IMG/VR virus record: IMGVR_UViG_3300022074_000279
Span: 1-28,702 of that record
DNA length: 28,702 nucleotides
From: a virus
Direction: 5' to 3' (one strand)
Position 1 is the first letter of the stretch; each line of letters starts with the position of its first letter. A program made the position numbers and the translations under genes. Under the pieces are notes generated by a model, which worked only from the letters and a program-made list of their open reading frames with translations, was not told where the DNA came from and searched no databases. This document shows, piece by piece, positions 1 to 6,084 of this stretch.

Positions 1-11
1 GGGGGACTCAT
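1..11 (-). CDS. possible first codons of the next minus-strand gene (large terminase expected)
   Basis: On the minus strand an ATG (bases 11-9) is followed by two in-frame codons before the window ends. An AAAAGGG Shine-Dalgarno-like sequence lies about four bases upstream. The small terminase gene is just upstream in the same direction and the portal C-terminus is at the other edge, so a large terminase gene is expected here. Only three codons are visible, so identity is inferred from gene order alone. Confidence 0.25.
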
Positions 12-31
12 ATTGCCCTTTTGATTTTGAA

Positions 32-41
32 GGGGGGGGGG
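32..41. repeat. homopolymer tract, 10 G (poly-C on the coding strand)
   Basis: Ten consecutive G on the plus strand lie between the 65-residue gene and the possible next minus-strand gene. On the coding (minus) strand this reads GACC...CCTTC, followed about 20 bases later by CAATATGAG. The same arrangement recurs at 247-294. Confidence 0.9.
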
Positions 42-239
42 TCAGTGCCGGGTTGCGAAAAGGTCTTCAATCTCTTGATGATCTTTAATCAAATCAGCAG
101 CGAACCCCTCCGCCTCGTCGAGCGTTTCAAAGCGACTTACTTCGACGACGTAGTAGCGATCCAGTTTTGTGTCTTCGATTACACCGACCGTTCCCTGATC
201 AACATCAAGGTCAAGCGCATCCAGAAAATCGTTGCTCAC
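42..239 (-). CDS. small acidic hypothetical protein (65 aa)
   Basis: The gene starts with GTG (bases 239-237) behind a good Shine-Dalgarno GAGGTGAAGC. The 65-residue product is strongly acidic, with a DLDVDQG stretch near the N-terminus, one probable short beta-rich region around YYVVEVSRFET and a helical C-terminus. I see no membrane segment or catalytic motif and do not recognise the family. It sits between the small terminase gene and the presumed large terminase gene, so a role linked to packaging is possible but only inferred from position. The strong ribosome binding site and codon periodicity make it more likely than the overlapping plus-strand frames. Confidence 0.65.
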   Translation of the reverse strand: MSNDFLDALDLDVDQGTVGVIEDTKLDRYYVVEVSRFETLDEAEGFAADLIKDHQEIEDLFATRH

Positions 240-285
240 GCTTCACCTCATATTGTTTTAGCAACTGCACCCGCAAAAAAAAGAA

Positions 286-294
286 GGGGGGGGG
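286..294. repeat. homopolymer tract, 9 G (poly-C on the coding strand)
   Basis: Nine G on the plus strand, adjoining an A-rich run at 275-285. On the minus (coding) strand this is GACCCC...CCTTC followed by a T8 run and, about 30 bases on, CAATATGAG and the ribosome binding site of the 65-residue gene. It shares this layout with the tract at 32-41. Confidence 0.9.
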
Positions 295-330
295 TCGAAA
301 CACGACCTCACCGGCCCCGCAGCCGGCGAC

Positions 331-351
331 CACTTCATTAACGATGAAGTG
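331..351. other. perfect inverted repeat downstream of the small terminase gene
   Basis: CACTTCAT (331-338) and ATGAAGTG (344-351) form an 8-bp perfect stem with a TAACG loop. Another short hairpin, CCGGC/GCCGG, lies at 311-326. No T tract follows directly on the minus strand, so it is not a classical terminator. It may protect the terminase mRNA end or act as a recognition site near the packaging genes. Confidence 0.5.
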
Positions 352-366
352 ATCGTCTCAATAATA

Positions 367-789
367 TCAATGACTTACGGCGTCTTTGCTTGCGACCTGC
401 TCGACCGCCGCCGCAATCTCGTCTTGCAGGCTTTCAAGCTCGTCGGCGTAACTGACTGAAATCGTTGCCTGTTTGTCGACAAACATGCCCAATGCGCGGC
501 CAAGTTGTGTCAGTGCCGCGGTTCTGCCACTGGAGGTTTCGCCCTGCTCGGCCTCACGCTTGAGGCCCGCTAGTACATATTCAGGCGTGACCATTTCCTC
601 CGGCTTAGCATATTTAGGCTTTAGCGCCTCAATCGCTTCACGAATGGCAACACGACTTAACAAACGGCTAGCACCTTGGTGAGCGCCATTCGGACTGTAG
701 CCAGCATCGACGTAAGCCTGCCTGCCGTTGCCGCTAACAGCGTAAAGCTCTGTAAATCTTTGCTCTCGGTAACTCAGCGGCCGTTCCAT
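367..789 (-). CDS. terS: terminase small subunit
   Basis: The 140-residue protein matches the phage small terminase pattern. The N-terminus reads LSYREQRFTELYAVSGNGRQAYVDAGYSP, then SRLLSRVAIREAIEAL, which are the helix-turn-helix DNA-binding signature residues of the Terminase_2-type family (compare xxQxxFVxxYxxxxNxxxAAxxAGYS). The middle (residues 65-100) is probably the oligomerisation helix region and the C-terminus is acidic. Small terminase binds the phage packaging site and loads the large-subunit ATPase/nuclease. The ATG at 789 has a GAGGGAACC ribosome binding site just behind a terminator, so it probably has its own transcription start or depends on readthrough. The large subunit is not in the window and should lie past base 1. 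Confidence 0.85.
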   Translation of the reverse strand: MERPLSYREQRFTELYAVSGNGRQAYVDAGYSPNGAHQGASRLLSRVAIREAIEALKPKYAKPEEMVTPEYVLAGLKREAEQGETSSGRTAALTQLGRALGMFVDKQATISVSYADELESLQDEIAAAVEQVASKDAVSH

Positions 790-801
790 GGTTCCCTCAT
801 G

Positions 802-836
802 AAAAAAGGCCAGGGCTTGCCGGCTCCTGACCTTTT
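802..836 (-). terminator. rho-independent terminator between HTH gene and terS
   Basis: The two arms (804-814 and 826-836) pair over 11 bp on the minus-strand RNA, with one G-U wobble and an 11-base loop, and are followed by a U run (807-802). It ends minus-strand transcription from the HTH gene before the terminase gene. On the plus strand the same stem has one C-A mismatch and only four T, so it is weaker in that direction. Confidence 0.75.
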
Positions 837-906
837 AAACTCTTAATGCGAATTTGGCAGTTAGACACAAATTCCCACCCCCAAAATATAGATTTTTAGC
901 GCGGTG

Positions 907-1116
907 TCAACCAGATGTTGTGGTTTCGTTTGCCTGCTCGAGCCACCCACGGCGGTCCTCATAGCTCAACAGCTCCAATAAGCTGACCAAGGCGCTGTAC
1001 TGCTTTAATTCCTTTTTAAGGCCGTGATGCACTGTCCTATGAGTCACACCAATCCGCCTTGCCAACTCGCTTTGGTTCACGCCGGTGCGGCGCAGCCGGC
1101 CGATCAAATCATCCAT
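907..1116 (-). CDS. small helix-turn-helix DNA-binding protein, probable repressor
   Basis: The 69-residue protein is essentially a single HTH domain. Residues 14-32 (NQSELARRIGVTHRTVHHG) read as helix 2, turn, recognition helix of a Cro/C1-type or HTH_3-like fold. The C-terminal part ends with ALVSLLELLSYEDRRGWLEQ, plausibly a dimerisation helix. The ATG at 1116 has the ribosome binding site AGGAGAG. It is divergent from the 170-residue gene at 1252 and the shared 135-base region holds two inverted repeats, one over each promoter, which is the expected layout of an autoregulated switch. The binding target is inferred. Confidence 0.75.
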   Translation of the reverse strand: MDDLIGRLRRTGVNQSELARRIGVTHRTVHHGLKKELKQYSALVSLLELLSYEDRRGWLEQANETTTSG

Positions 1117-1133
1117 GATTTCTCTCCTCTAGC

Positions 1134-1156
1134 TAACACCTATGTAACAGGTGTTA
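1134..1156. promoter_or_regulatory. operator-like perfect inverted repeat (8-bp arms)
   Basis: TAACACCT (1134-1141) and AGGTGTTA (1149-1156) form a perfect 8-bp inverted repeat separated by 7 bases. It overlaps the predicted minus-strand -10 at 1141-1146 and is 18 bases from the HTH gene start, so binding there would block that gene. Likely ligand is the 69-residue HTH protein (inference). Confidence 0.6.
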
Positions 1157-1168
1157 AAGAAATTGCAA
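1141..1168 (-). promoter_or_regulatory. putative sigma70 promoter for the 69-aa HTH gene
   Basis: On the minus strand a -35 TTGCAA (1168-1163) and a -10 TACATA (1146-1141) are separated by 16 bases. The match is moderate (4/6 and 3/6). The predicted leader is about 20 bases and carries the AGGAGAG ribosome binding site. Confidence 0.4.
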
Positions 1169-1185
1169 CACATGACATTTTTTGC

Positions 1186-1214
1186 TTGCCAGTATTGATA
1201 TGTGTTTCTATAAC
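1186..1214 (+). promoter_or_regulatory. putative sigma70 promoter for the 170-aa gene
   Basis: TTGCCA (1186-1191) and TATAAC (1209-1214) are each one base from consensus and separated by the ideal 17 bases. Start of transcription would be near 1221, giving a leader of about 31 bases with a GGAAGGA ribosome binding site. An inverted repeat, ATATGT (1198-1203) and ACATAT (1213-1218), covers the -10 and is a candidate operator. Confidence 0.65.
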
Positions 1215-1251
1215 ATATGTAAGACATGGCATACACAGGAAGGATATCAGG

Positions 1252-1764
1252 ATGACTTACAAAAACAGCACAGACGAGATGTTTGACGCAATGATCGCAT
1301 CGTTCAAACAATTTGATGATGAGCAGTTAGCGCGTGACCTTGAATGGCATCAAGCACGAAAGAGTGCGGGTGAGAAATATCGTGACGCATATAAAAGCGG
1401 TGAACTGGATTTCAGTAATGTTGACCGCCGGGATCGCACCTATGCCTTTGCCTGCGGGTTGGTCGAGGCATACGGCGGGAAATCTCTCACGCAACTATTT
1501 CAGCACCATGCATGGCGTGAGGTAGTTGCAGCAAACCACCATGCAAAAATCGCCAAGCGGAACGCCCGCCTTGTTTACCAGCTCACCAAGGAATTTGTGA
1601 CCAGCGTTAAATCAGCCAAGGTTACGCACAGTCACGACGGGTTTGATGGATGCTTTCACGTCGATACCGACCAAGGCCAAAAAGTTATTAAAATAACAAC
1701 AATCTTCGCCTGGGGTCCAGTAAACCGCCCACATTATCGCGTCAAAGTGAAGGTGTCGCACTGA
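1252..1764 (+). CDS. hypothetical protein of the first divergent switch (170 aa)
   Basis: I choose the ATG at 1252, which follows an AGGAAGGATATCAGG ribosome binding site and lies just downstream of the best promoter in the region; the longer open frame to 1024 would run through the divergent HTH gene. The 170-residue protein is rich in charged residues and His, with a predominantly helical N-terminal half (DEMFDAMIASFKQFDDEQLARDLEWHQAR) and a basic, beta-looking C-terminus (QKVIKITTIFAWG, HYRVKVKV). No membrane segment or known catalytic motif is visible and I do not recognise a family. Being the only plus-strand gene here and facing a repressor gene, it could be an early or lysogenic accessory function. 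Its end converges on the replication operon. Confidence 0.7.
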   Translation: MTYKNSTDEMFDAMIASFKQFDDEQLARDLEWHQARKSAGEKYRDAYKSGELDFSNVDRRDRTYAFACGLVEAYGGKSLTQLFQHHAWREVVAANHHAKIAKRNARLVYQLTKEFVTSVKSAKVTHSHDGFDGCFHVDTDQGQKVIKITTIFAWGPVNRPHYRVKVKVSH

Positions 1765-1787
1765 TGACTTGACCATCCCCAGCCGAC

Positions 1788-1807
1788 GGCAGCGCGTAAG
1801 CGCTGTC
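1788..1807. terminator. strong hairpin after the 170-aa gene, no T tract
   Basis: GGCAGCGC and GCGCTGTC form an 8-bp stem (one G-U) closed by a GTAA tetraloop 23 bases after the stop codon. No U run follows in either direction, so intrinsic termination is uncertain; it may be an RNA 3'-end stabiliser between convergent genes. Confidence 0.4.
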
Positions 1808-1836
1808 TGCGGGTGTGGCTGAGGTTTGCCCCACCC

Positions 1837-1940
1837 CCTTATAAGGAAACGCCACTAACCTACCTATGAAACTAACCTCACTCCCTAATAAGGGAACTTC
1901 ACTAACCTCACCTGAGGTTGACCTCACCCCTAATAAGAGG
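1837..1940. repeat. cluster of CCCT-A/T-AGGG palindromes and ACTAACCTCAC direct repeats
   Basis: Within about 100 bases there are three related palindromes: CCTTATAAGG (1837-1846), TCCCT-AATA-AGGGA (1882-1895) and an imperfect CCCCTAATAAGAGG (near 1927-1940). The direct repeat ACTAACCTCAC occurs at 1871-1881 and 1901-1911, with a partial copy at 1853-1860. A fourth related palindrome, with CCCC-TATAAG-GGGG at its heart, is at 2964-2985. The cluster is non-coding as far as I can judge and lies at the end of the replication operon. It could be iteron-like origin DNA or a set of protein-binding sites; neither is shown. Confidence 0.6.
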
Positions 1941-1941
1941 C

Positions 1942-2370
1942 TCACTTCCCCGCTATATACTGTGAGATACCGTTTAAGCCATGCTGAAGCGCGTCAAGGT
2001 CATTTGGGCTGTAATACCCCTCCAAGAGCAGCAAAACCGCTGTAGCGCCGTTTTCTGCGTGCTTAACGGCAACATTGAATTTTGCCTGCCTTTCGGCTTG
2101 ATCGTCGCTTTGCTCTCCGCCAGCGCCGAGCGGGTTGTATGAGCTGACCACCCTGCCATCCATGCCGGCGGCTTGCCGTAGCTCAGCAAGCCATAAGGCT
2201 GCGTCGGCCTGCTGCTGCGTCAGGACGCCGGCGTCAGCCAGCATATCTATGACATGCGGATTATGAACAGCGATGACCTCGGTTGTAGCTTTACCGCTGC
2301 CCATTTCAATTGACCGCACCTGCGGCTTGTCGTGCTGCCAACGCTCTTTTGTGCCGCGTTCTGTTGCCAT
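1942..2370 (-). CDS. hypothetical protein, last gene of the replication operon (142 aa)
   Basis: The 142-residue protein is mostly helical and soluble. Two regions stand out: HVIDMLADAGVLTQQQADAALWLAELR (about residues 39-65) and a C-terminal helical part ending LDALQHGLNGISQYIAGK. This arrangement faintly resembles alphaproteobacterial DUF6456-type proteins, but I cannot confirm it. The ATG at 2370 is preceded by an AGGAGGTCAC ribosome binding site. It is 11 bases downstream of the gene for the acidic-tipped protein, so it is co-transcribed with the primase-helicase. Function unknown; a replication or regulatory role is inferred only from the operon. Confidence 0.7.
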   Translation of the reverse strand: MATERGTKERWQHDKPQVRSIEMGSGKATTEVIAVHNPHVIDMLADAGVLTQQQADAALWLAELRQAAGMDGRVVSSYNPLGAGGEQSDDQAERQAKFNVAVKHAENGATAVLLLLEGYYSPNDLDALQHGLNGISQYIAGK

Positions 2371-2381
2371 GTGACCTCCTG

Positions 2382-2927
2382 TTAAAAAGGTAATTCGTCG
2401 TCAATCCACTCTTTGTTCCTGATCGTCTCAATCCGAGCCCCAGGAAAAAACTTAGCTGCTGTCTTAATGGTGTCCTTGACCCGCTCATGAAACAGCTCCC
2501 CGATAGCCTCGGCACCGATCGCAATCACTTCGCGCTCGTCACCCTCGATCACGCGGTGACACGCCCCTTCGGCAACGATTTGAAGCACGGCGCCGTTCGG
2601 CATCACCGCCTCGATCACGGCGCGTTGGTCGATAGGCTTGAACCCTGCCGCCAGGTAGGCTCGTTCTAGTGCCTGATAACCTTTGATGGTGGCTTGGCCA
2701 TGAACCCGCACACCATCCCAGTCGGCCTCCAAGATAGCCTGATTGAATTTATCAATTTGCCGCCTCATTTTGGCGGCGAGCTCTAAGTCAGGACACACCG
2801 CCAGCAAGCGTCCATAACCGTAGGTCTGTTCCAACGCTCTGACAAAGGTATCGACCTGGCCAATATCTTGAGCCATCAGCCGGCTTTCATCATCTGTTTT
2901 CGGGGTTGTCTTTTTAGATTTAGCCAT
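2382..2927 (-). CDS. replication-operon protein with an SSB-like acidic C-terminal tip (181 aa)
   Basis: I start at the ATG ending at 2927, behind a GAGG ribosome binding site; a TTG one codon upstream is possible. The 181-residue protein has a basic N-terminal tail (AKSKKTTPKT), a helical middle (about residues 20-75) and a compact alpha/beta part (about 90-170). It ends in EWIDDELPF, which closely matches the C-terminal tip of bacterial SSB proteins (DDDIPF) that docks onto primase, exonuclease I, RecO and other partners. I do not see a clear OB-fold signature in the body. It follows the primase-helicase gene, so an ssDNA-binding or SSB-mimicking replication role is a reasonable inference, not proven. 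Confidence 0.7.
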   Translation of the reverse strand: MAKSKKTTPKTDDESRLMAQDIGQVDTFVRALEQTYGYGRLLAVCPDLELAAKMRRQIDKFNQAILEADWDGVRVHGQATIKGYQALERAYLAAGFKPIDQRAVIEAVMPNGAVLQIVAEGACHRVIEGDEREVIAIGAEAIGELFHERVKDTIKTAAKFFPGARIETIRNKEWIDDELPF

Positions 2928-2963
2928 CAATTTTTACCTCAGCATCCTACGGTGTGACACCGC

Positions 2964-2985
2964 GACACCCCTATAAGGGGGTGTC
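2964..2985. other. intercistronic hairpin between primase-helicase and 181-aa gene
   Basis: GACACCCC (2964-2971) and GGGGTGTC (2978-2985) form a perfect 8-bp stem around TATAAG. Flanking CCG and CGG extend it by three more pairs past one mismatch. No U run follows. It resembles the palindromes at 1837-1940. It may adjust mRNA stability in the operon or be a protein-binding site. Confidence 0.55.
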
Positions 2986-3005
2986 ACGGCTGTCACGCAC
3001 TTGGA

Positions 3006-4949
3006 TTATGCTGTGCGTTCGCTAGAGTCTCGTAAAAGTCCAATCTTTTCAGACCCATAGACGATATCACCCTCTCGGCATACGTCCAGCAGAGCTCTTT
3101 GATAGCGCTTGCGTAAATTAGCGGATGTCACGCCATCATTTTCCGGTAACGACTTGAAGCTATCGCGGATAATTTCACTGTCAATTGCATCAATCACGTT
3201 GATCATTGTGCCATTGACTTCGATCCGGCCAGGCCGTGCTGCAGGTCGTGTTGGCGAGTTAAATTTGTTGAAAATGATCTTTTCTAAAGCTCGCACTAAA
3301 CTGCTTTTCTTGGTCGTGTTCCGCGTCACGTCCTTTGGATCAACCACGCAGCTTGTGATCTGATCACCGCTGGCGGTTTCATGGATCACAACGGTGCGCA
3401 GCTCGAAGCCCATTTGCGCCGCCAGCTCCATGTCGCGTTGCTTTGTGATCTTGATCCGCCCGATGTTAGTTCCTGGCACGGCCATCACTTCGAGCTCAGT
3501 GTCGAGCGCAGCCCGCAGCGAGCTGTGACCCCGCGCCCCTTTTTCTTCTGATTTGCCCATGTGATGCACTAACATGACATGGGCACCTGTCCGGCTAATC
3601 AGCTTCCGGCAGTTATCAACAATCGCCAACATGGTCGGCGCGGTGTTTTCATCACCGCCGGCAGCAACGGCAGCCAGGGTGTCAATCACAATGAGATCAG
3701 CTTCGCCGATTGCTTCAATTAGGGCATCGATGTCACCTACTGGCGACAGAAGGTCGAAGCTATCGCCGATCATGTCAAATGCCGGTAGCTCGCCTCTTTT
3801 TTCAAGCATGTCCTTATGCTCGATTTTAAGAGCTGCCCGGCGCTTTCTGATATTGGCTGCACCCTCAGCCGCCAGATAAACCACCCTGCCCTGCATGGCT
3901 TGCCGGCCGTAAAATTCGGTACCTGTTGAGACGGCGAACGCCAGGGCCATTGCTTGAAAGGTCTTGCCGCTGTTTGATGGCCCGTAAAGCACTGACAGCG
4001 ACGATTGCGACAGTAAGCCCTCAACAAGATCGTCGTCGCCGATTGGATTGAAATCTTGGGTGTTCCAAGGGTCTACTTTGAACCTTCTTGGCTCAGCCAC
4101 CGGCACCTTGTCATCCTCAACACTCCCAACAATCGATAAAAGCTTTGGCAGCGTTGACCGACACTTCGCCAATACCTCGGATCGTGGCCAATCATCCTGC
4201 AGCTCCTTGCCATGCCGACCTCGCGCGACTTGTGCGAAGCGCTCCTCGGCCCGCTCTGCCCAGGCATCTAAATCTTGTAAGTCGCCGCGTTCTTCGACAA
4301 TGCGATTACCGGCAAACCACACCGCGTCCGCCAGCAATCTCTCACGTCCGTCCTTTGCCTTGCCGATTGATACAACTGTGCCATCTTGAAAAGTACCCCG
4401 GTTTTGAGATACCGCCTCGCCGGCCATGTTACTCTGCACCACGCCGGCCGGCAGCTCGCTTGCAACCGCTGGTATGCCGTCAGCCGTTATACCGGTGGCT
4501 CGGTCCGACCACTTATAAATACCGCTGTCACTTTCAGATCCTGGGACAAGCACATAGCCGCCGTTGCTCTTGATGTCGATGCACTCGTTAATCGGCCCTG
4601 ATTTCACGCCACCTGGTGCTTTTAGCCACAGATGTAAGCCGCCGCTGCCTGTGTGCGCTTCGGGACCATCTTGGAGCGTCAAGTTATTATCAAGGAGCCA
4701 GTCGCTAAATTGCTCAGCGGCTGCTGAGTGCTTGTAAATATCGCCATCGACCACGGCCCAGTCGTTTGAGCCTGGGATGACCCCGATGTTAGCGTCCGGG
4801 TTGTTGTTCCAGTAGTTCGCAATCTCGCTGTCTGCCCAGGGCGTTTCTTGCATTGCCCGCCATGCAACAAGTGGTCTTTTGTCTCTGCCGACTGGCAGTA
4901 CAGTGAAACCAGCCCTGGCCCATGCCAGTGCAATATCTTTTTTGCTCAA
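3006..4949 (-). CDS. bifunctional primase-helicase (PrimPol domain plus RepA/RecA-like ATPase)
   Basis: The 647-residue protein has two modules. Residues 1-170 match the bifunctional DNA primase/polymerase (PrimPol) domain: an N-terminal AGFTVLPVGRDKRPLVAW segment, the metal-binding acidic pair in WAVVDGD (64-70), GSGGLHLW (101-108) with the conserved His, and IDIKSNGGYVLVPGS (124-138). Residues 300-500 match a RepA-like hexameric helicase ATPase: Walker A GPSNSGKT (323-330), Walker B LIVID (419-423), a VHHMGK stretch (461-466) and GARGHSSLRAALD (471-483). It would prime and unwind DNA for phage replication. It starts with TTG (4949-4947) behind GGAGATAAATC and overlaps the resolvase stop by 4 bases (TTGA), so the two are translationally coupled. 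No DNA polymerase gene accompanies it. Confidence 0.88.
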   Translation of the reverse strand: MSKKDIALAWARAGFTVLPVGRDKRPLVAWRAMQETPWADSEIANYWNNNPDANIGVIPGSNDWAVVDGDIYKHSAAAEQFSDWLLDNNLTLQDGPEAHTGSGGLHLWLKAPGGVKSGPINECIDIKSNGGYVLVPGSESDSGIYKWSDRATGITADGIPAVASELPAGVVQSNMAGEAVSQNRGTFQDGTVVSIGKAKDGRERLLADAVWFAGNRIVEERGDLQDLDAWAERAEERFAQVARGRHGKELQDDWPRSEVLAKCRSTLPKLLSIVGSVEDDKVPVAEPRRFKVDPWNTQDFNPIGDDDLVEGLLSQSSLSVLYGPSNSGKTFQAMALAFAVSTGTEFYGRQAMQGRVVYLAAEGAANIRKRRAALKIEHKDMLEKRGELPAFDMIGDSFDLLSPVGDIDALIEAIGEADLIVIDTLAAVAAGGDENTAPTMLAIVDNCRKLISRTGAHVMLVHHMGKSEEKGARGHSSLRAALDTELEVMAVPGTNIGRIKITKQRDMELAAQMGFELRTVVIHETASGDQITSCVVDPKDVTRNTTKKSSLVRALEKIIFNKFNSPTRPAARPGRIEVNGTMINVIDAIDSEIIRDSFKSLPENDGVTSANLRKRYQRALLDVCREGDIVYGSEKIGLLRDSSERTA

Positions 4950-5269
4950 GATTTATCTCCATTACCTTTAATTAAAAGCTCAAAAAAATCGTGTTCCCGC
5001 ATCACAACCAAGCGCGGCTTGCGGTCAGCGCGTATGGTCAAGACGTCAATGTAGTCAGGGAGCCAGCCATAGATTTGCTTGAAGCCCTCAGCCCGGTGCT
5101 TACATTCAGCCGTCCACAACCGATTATTTGTGATGATCTCAACGTCGCCCTTAAAGTCAGCGACGGCCCCGGAAAGCGGCACCCGCCTCGCCCGCAGCCC
5201 TGCTGCTTTGGCGGCATCGACTAATTGGCGCTCATCCCTGTCGCCTTTTTGCTTGCTGCGACTAGGCAT
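4946..5269 (-). CDS. Hjc-like Holliday junction resolvase / PD-(D/E)XK nuclease
   Basis: The start chosen is the ATG at 5269, with an AAGGAAG ribosome binding site; the open frame extends to 5308 but without better signals. The 107-residue protein carries the archaeal-type resolvase pattern: KGDRDERQLVDAAKAAGLRA with Glu13, RRVPLSGAVADFKGDVEI with Asp42 and the strand LWTAECKHR with Glu55 and Lys57, giving E-D-ExK. Size is close to the family norm. Such enzymes cut four-way DNA junctions made during replication and recombination, clearing branches before packaging. It sits between the 137-residue gene (8-base overlap) and the primase-helicase gene. Confidence 0.78.
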   Translation of the reverse strand: MPSRSKQKGDRDERQLVDAAKAAGLRARRVPLSGAVADFKGDVEIITNNRLWTAECKHRAEGFKQIYGWLPDYIDVLTIRADRKPRLVVMREHDFFELLIKGNGDKS

Positions 5270-5675
5270 TTGGCTTCCTTGCCTGGCCACAAGAGCGCAG
5301 CTCTCCAAATTCTTCCCAAAATTCTTCTACGGTTTCACAGTTAATTGTCGCTTCAGATGGATAAAATTCACGGTGGTGGTAATTCCCAAATACTGCGTCT
5401 TGCAGATAATTTTTGGGGAGCTCCTGAAATTGGTTGTGCGACAGGTAGCTTCGGCGCGTAAATGTATTTTTTGACATTAACGCCTGGAAAAAAATCGCGC
5501 TGTCATCTGGCACCGACAGAAAAATTGTCTCGCGAAACCTTTTTGAGGCAGCACTTAAATCTTTACTGTAATCAATATCTACTGACACTAACTCAGCTTC
5601 ATCGACTGCGATCCACGCCTCGCCGCAATCGACATAGAGGTTCAAGATGTAAGTTCCTTTGACTTTTCCGGTCAT
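5262..5675 (-). CDS. hypothetical protein, first gene of the replication operon (137 aa)
   Basis: The 137-residue protein starts at ATG 5675 behind a strong GAAGGAGAATTTT ribosome binding site. It opens with beta-looking segments (YILNLYVDCGEAWIAVDEAELVSVDI), contains many aromatic and acidic residues, and ends in EEFWEEFGEL and a short basic tail. I see no membrane segment or nuclease motif and do not recognise it. Its start is only 20 bases from the T tract of a strong terminator, so transcription must read through that terminator or begin very close to it. The product might be an early regulator or a replication accessory protein; that is inference from position. Confidence 0.68.
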   Translation of the reverse strand: MTGKVKGTYILNLYVDCGEAWIAVDEAELVSVDIDYSKDLSAASKRFRETIFLSVPDDSAIFFQALMSKNTFTRRSYLSHNQFQELPKNYLQDAVFGNYHHREFYPSEATINCETVEEFWEEFGELRSCGQARKPNA

Positions 5676-5695
5676 AAAATTCTCCTTCTACCCTT

Positions 5696-5731
5696 AAAAA
5701 AAGTGCCGCCTCGTAGGGGAACGAGGCGGCA
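5696..5731 (-). terminator. strong rho-independent terminator downstream of the Cro-like repressor gene
   Basis: GCCGCCTCG (5705-5713) and CGAGGCGGC (5722-5730) form a perfect 9-bp GC-rich stem, extended by an A-T pair, with an 8-base loop. On the minus strand it is followed by seven U (5702-5696). It sits between the repressor gene and the replication operon. Confidence 0.88.
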
Positions 5732-5775
5732 AGTGGGGCCGTCTGGGAGGTGCATGATTACGCTCATGCGGGCGA

Positions 5776-5994
5776 TCAGTTGTTTGGGTCGCGCACAAAA
5801 TCCAGCGCCACAGCTTTGAGGCGCGGATCAATGGGTTCATAAAACTCCACAGCGGCTATCAAAACCAAACGTCGGGCGTATGTTTTTGGTAACCCAAAGT
5901 GTTGCCACTGGAGCACCGCGCTGGGCTTTATCCCAAGTTTCGATGCGAAATAATGCTTGCCGCCGAACGCGGCCAATAAAGTTTTGTAATCCAT
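5776..5994 (-). CDS. Cro/YdaS-like repressor, probably leaderless (72 aa)
   Basis: From the ATG at 5994 the 72-residue protein reads as a compact Cro/YdaS-type HTH: DYKTLLAAFGGKHYFASKLGIKPSAVLQWQHFGLP, with FASKLGIKPSAVLQW as the helix-turn-helix, then a short C-terminal part (YEPIDPRLKAVALDFV). The Gly-Gly/Lys-x-x-x-A and QW features are typical of Cro-like proteins that act by pairing with an opposing repressor. No Shine-Dalgarno precedes this ATG, nor the upstream one at 6027, but a promoter at 6002-6030 would start transcription within a base of the ATG at 5994, giving a leaderless mRNA as for lambda cI from PRM. It is divergent from the XRE gene at 6146. Confidence 0.72.
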   Translation of the reverse strand: MDYKTLLAAFGGKHYFASKLGIKPSAVLQWQHFGLPKTYARRLVLIAAVEFYEPIDPRLKAVALDFVRDPNN

Positions 5995-6001
5995 GTAAGA
6001 G

Positions 6002-6030
6002 ACAATAAAGCAAAATTGTTTTTTCATCAA
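6002..6030 (-). promoter_or_regulatory. putative promoter for the leaderless repressor
   Basis: On the minus strand TTGATG (6030-6025) and TATTGT (6007-6002) are 4/6 matches to -35 and -10 with exactly 17 bases between. Transcription should start near 5995, next to the ATG at 5994. A half-site CAATAG (6028-6033), one base from the CGATAG arm of the operator at 6069-6092, overlaps the -35. Confidence 0.5.
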
Positions 6031-6055
6031 TAGCGAAAAAAATTAATAATGTTGC

Positions 6056-6084
6056 TTGCATTTTAATTCTATCGAAATTATAAA
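6056..6084 (+). promoter_or_regulatory. putative early rightward promoter for the XRE gene and early operon
   Basis: TTGCAT (6056-6061) and TATAAA (6079-6084) are separated by 17 bases in AT-rich DNA. The -10 is 5/6 and the -35 is 3/6. The expected leader is about 55 bases and leads to the AGGAAA ribosome binding site before 6146. Confidence 0.55.

Noticed and set aside
1024-1251. Extension of the 170-residue protein back to 1024
   Set aside because: That stretch covers the divergent HTH gene and the operator/promoter region; the ATG at 1252 has the good ribosome binding site and follows the promoter.
1742-1945. Minus-strand 67-codon open frame beginning with GTG overlapping the stop of the 142-residue gene
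   Set aside because: The GTGA overlap is attractive, but there is no properly spaced ribosome binding site. The frame runs through the palindrome/direct-repeat cluster and overlaps the end of the convergent 170-residue gene. The protein is low complexity and looks like translated repeats.
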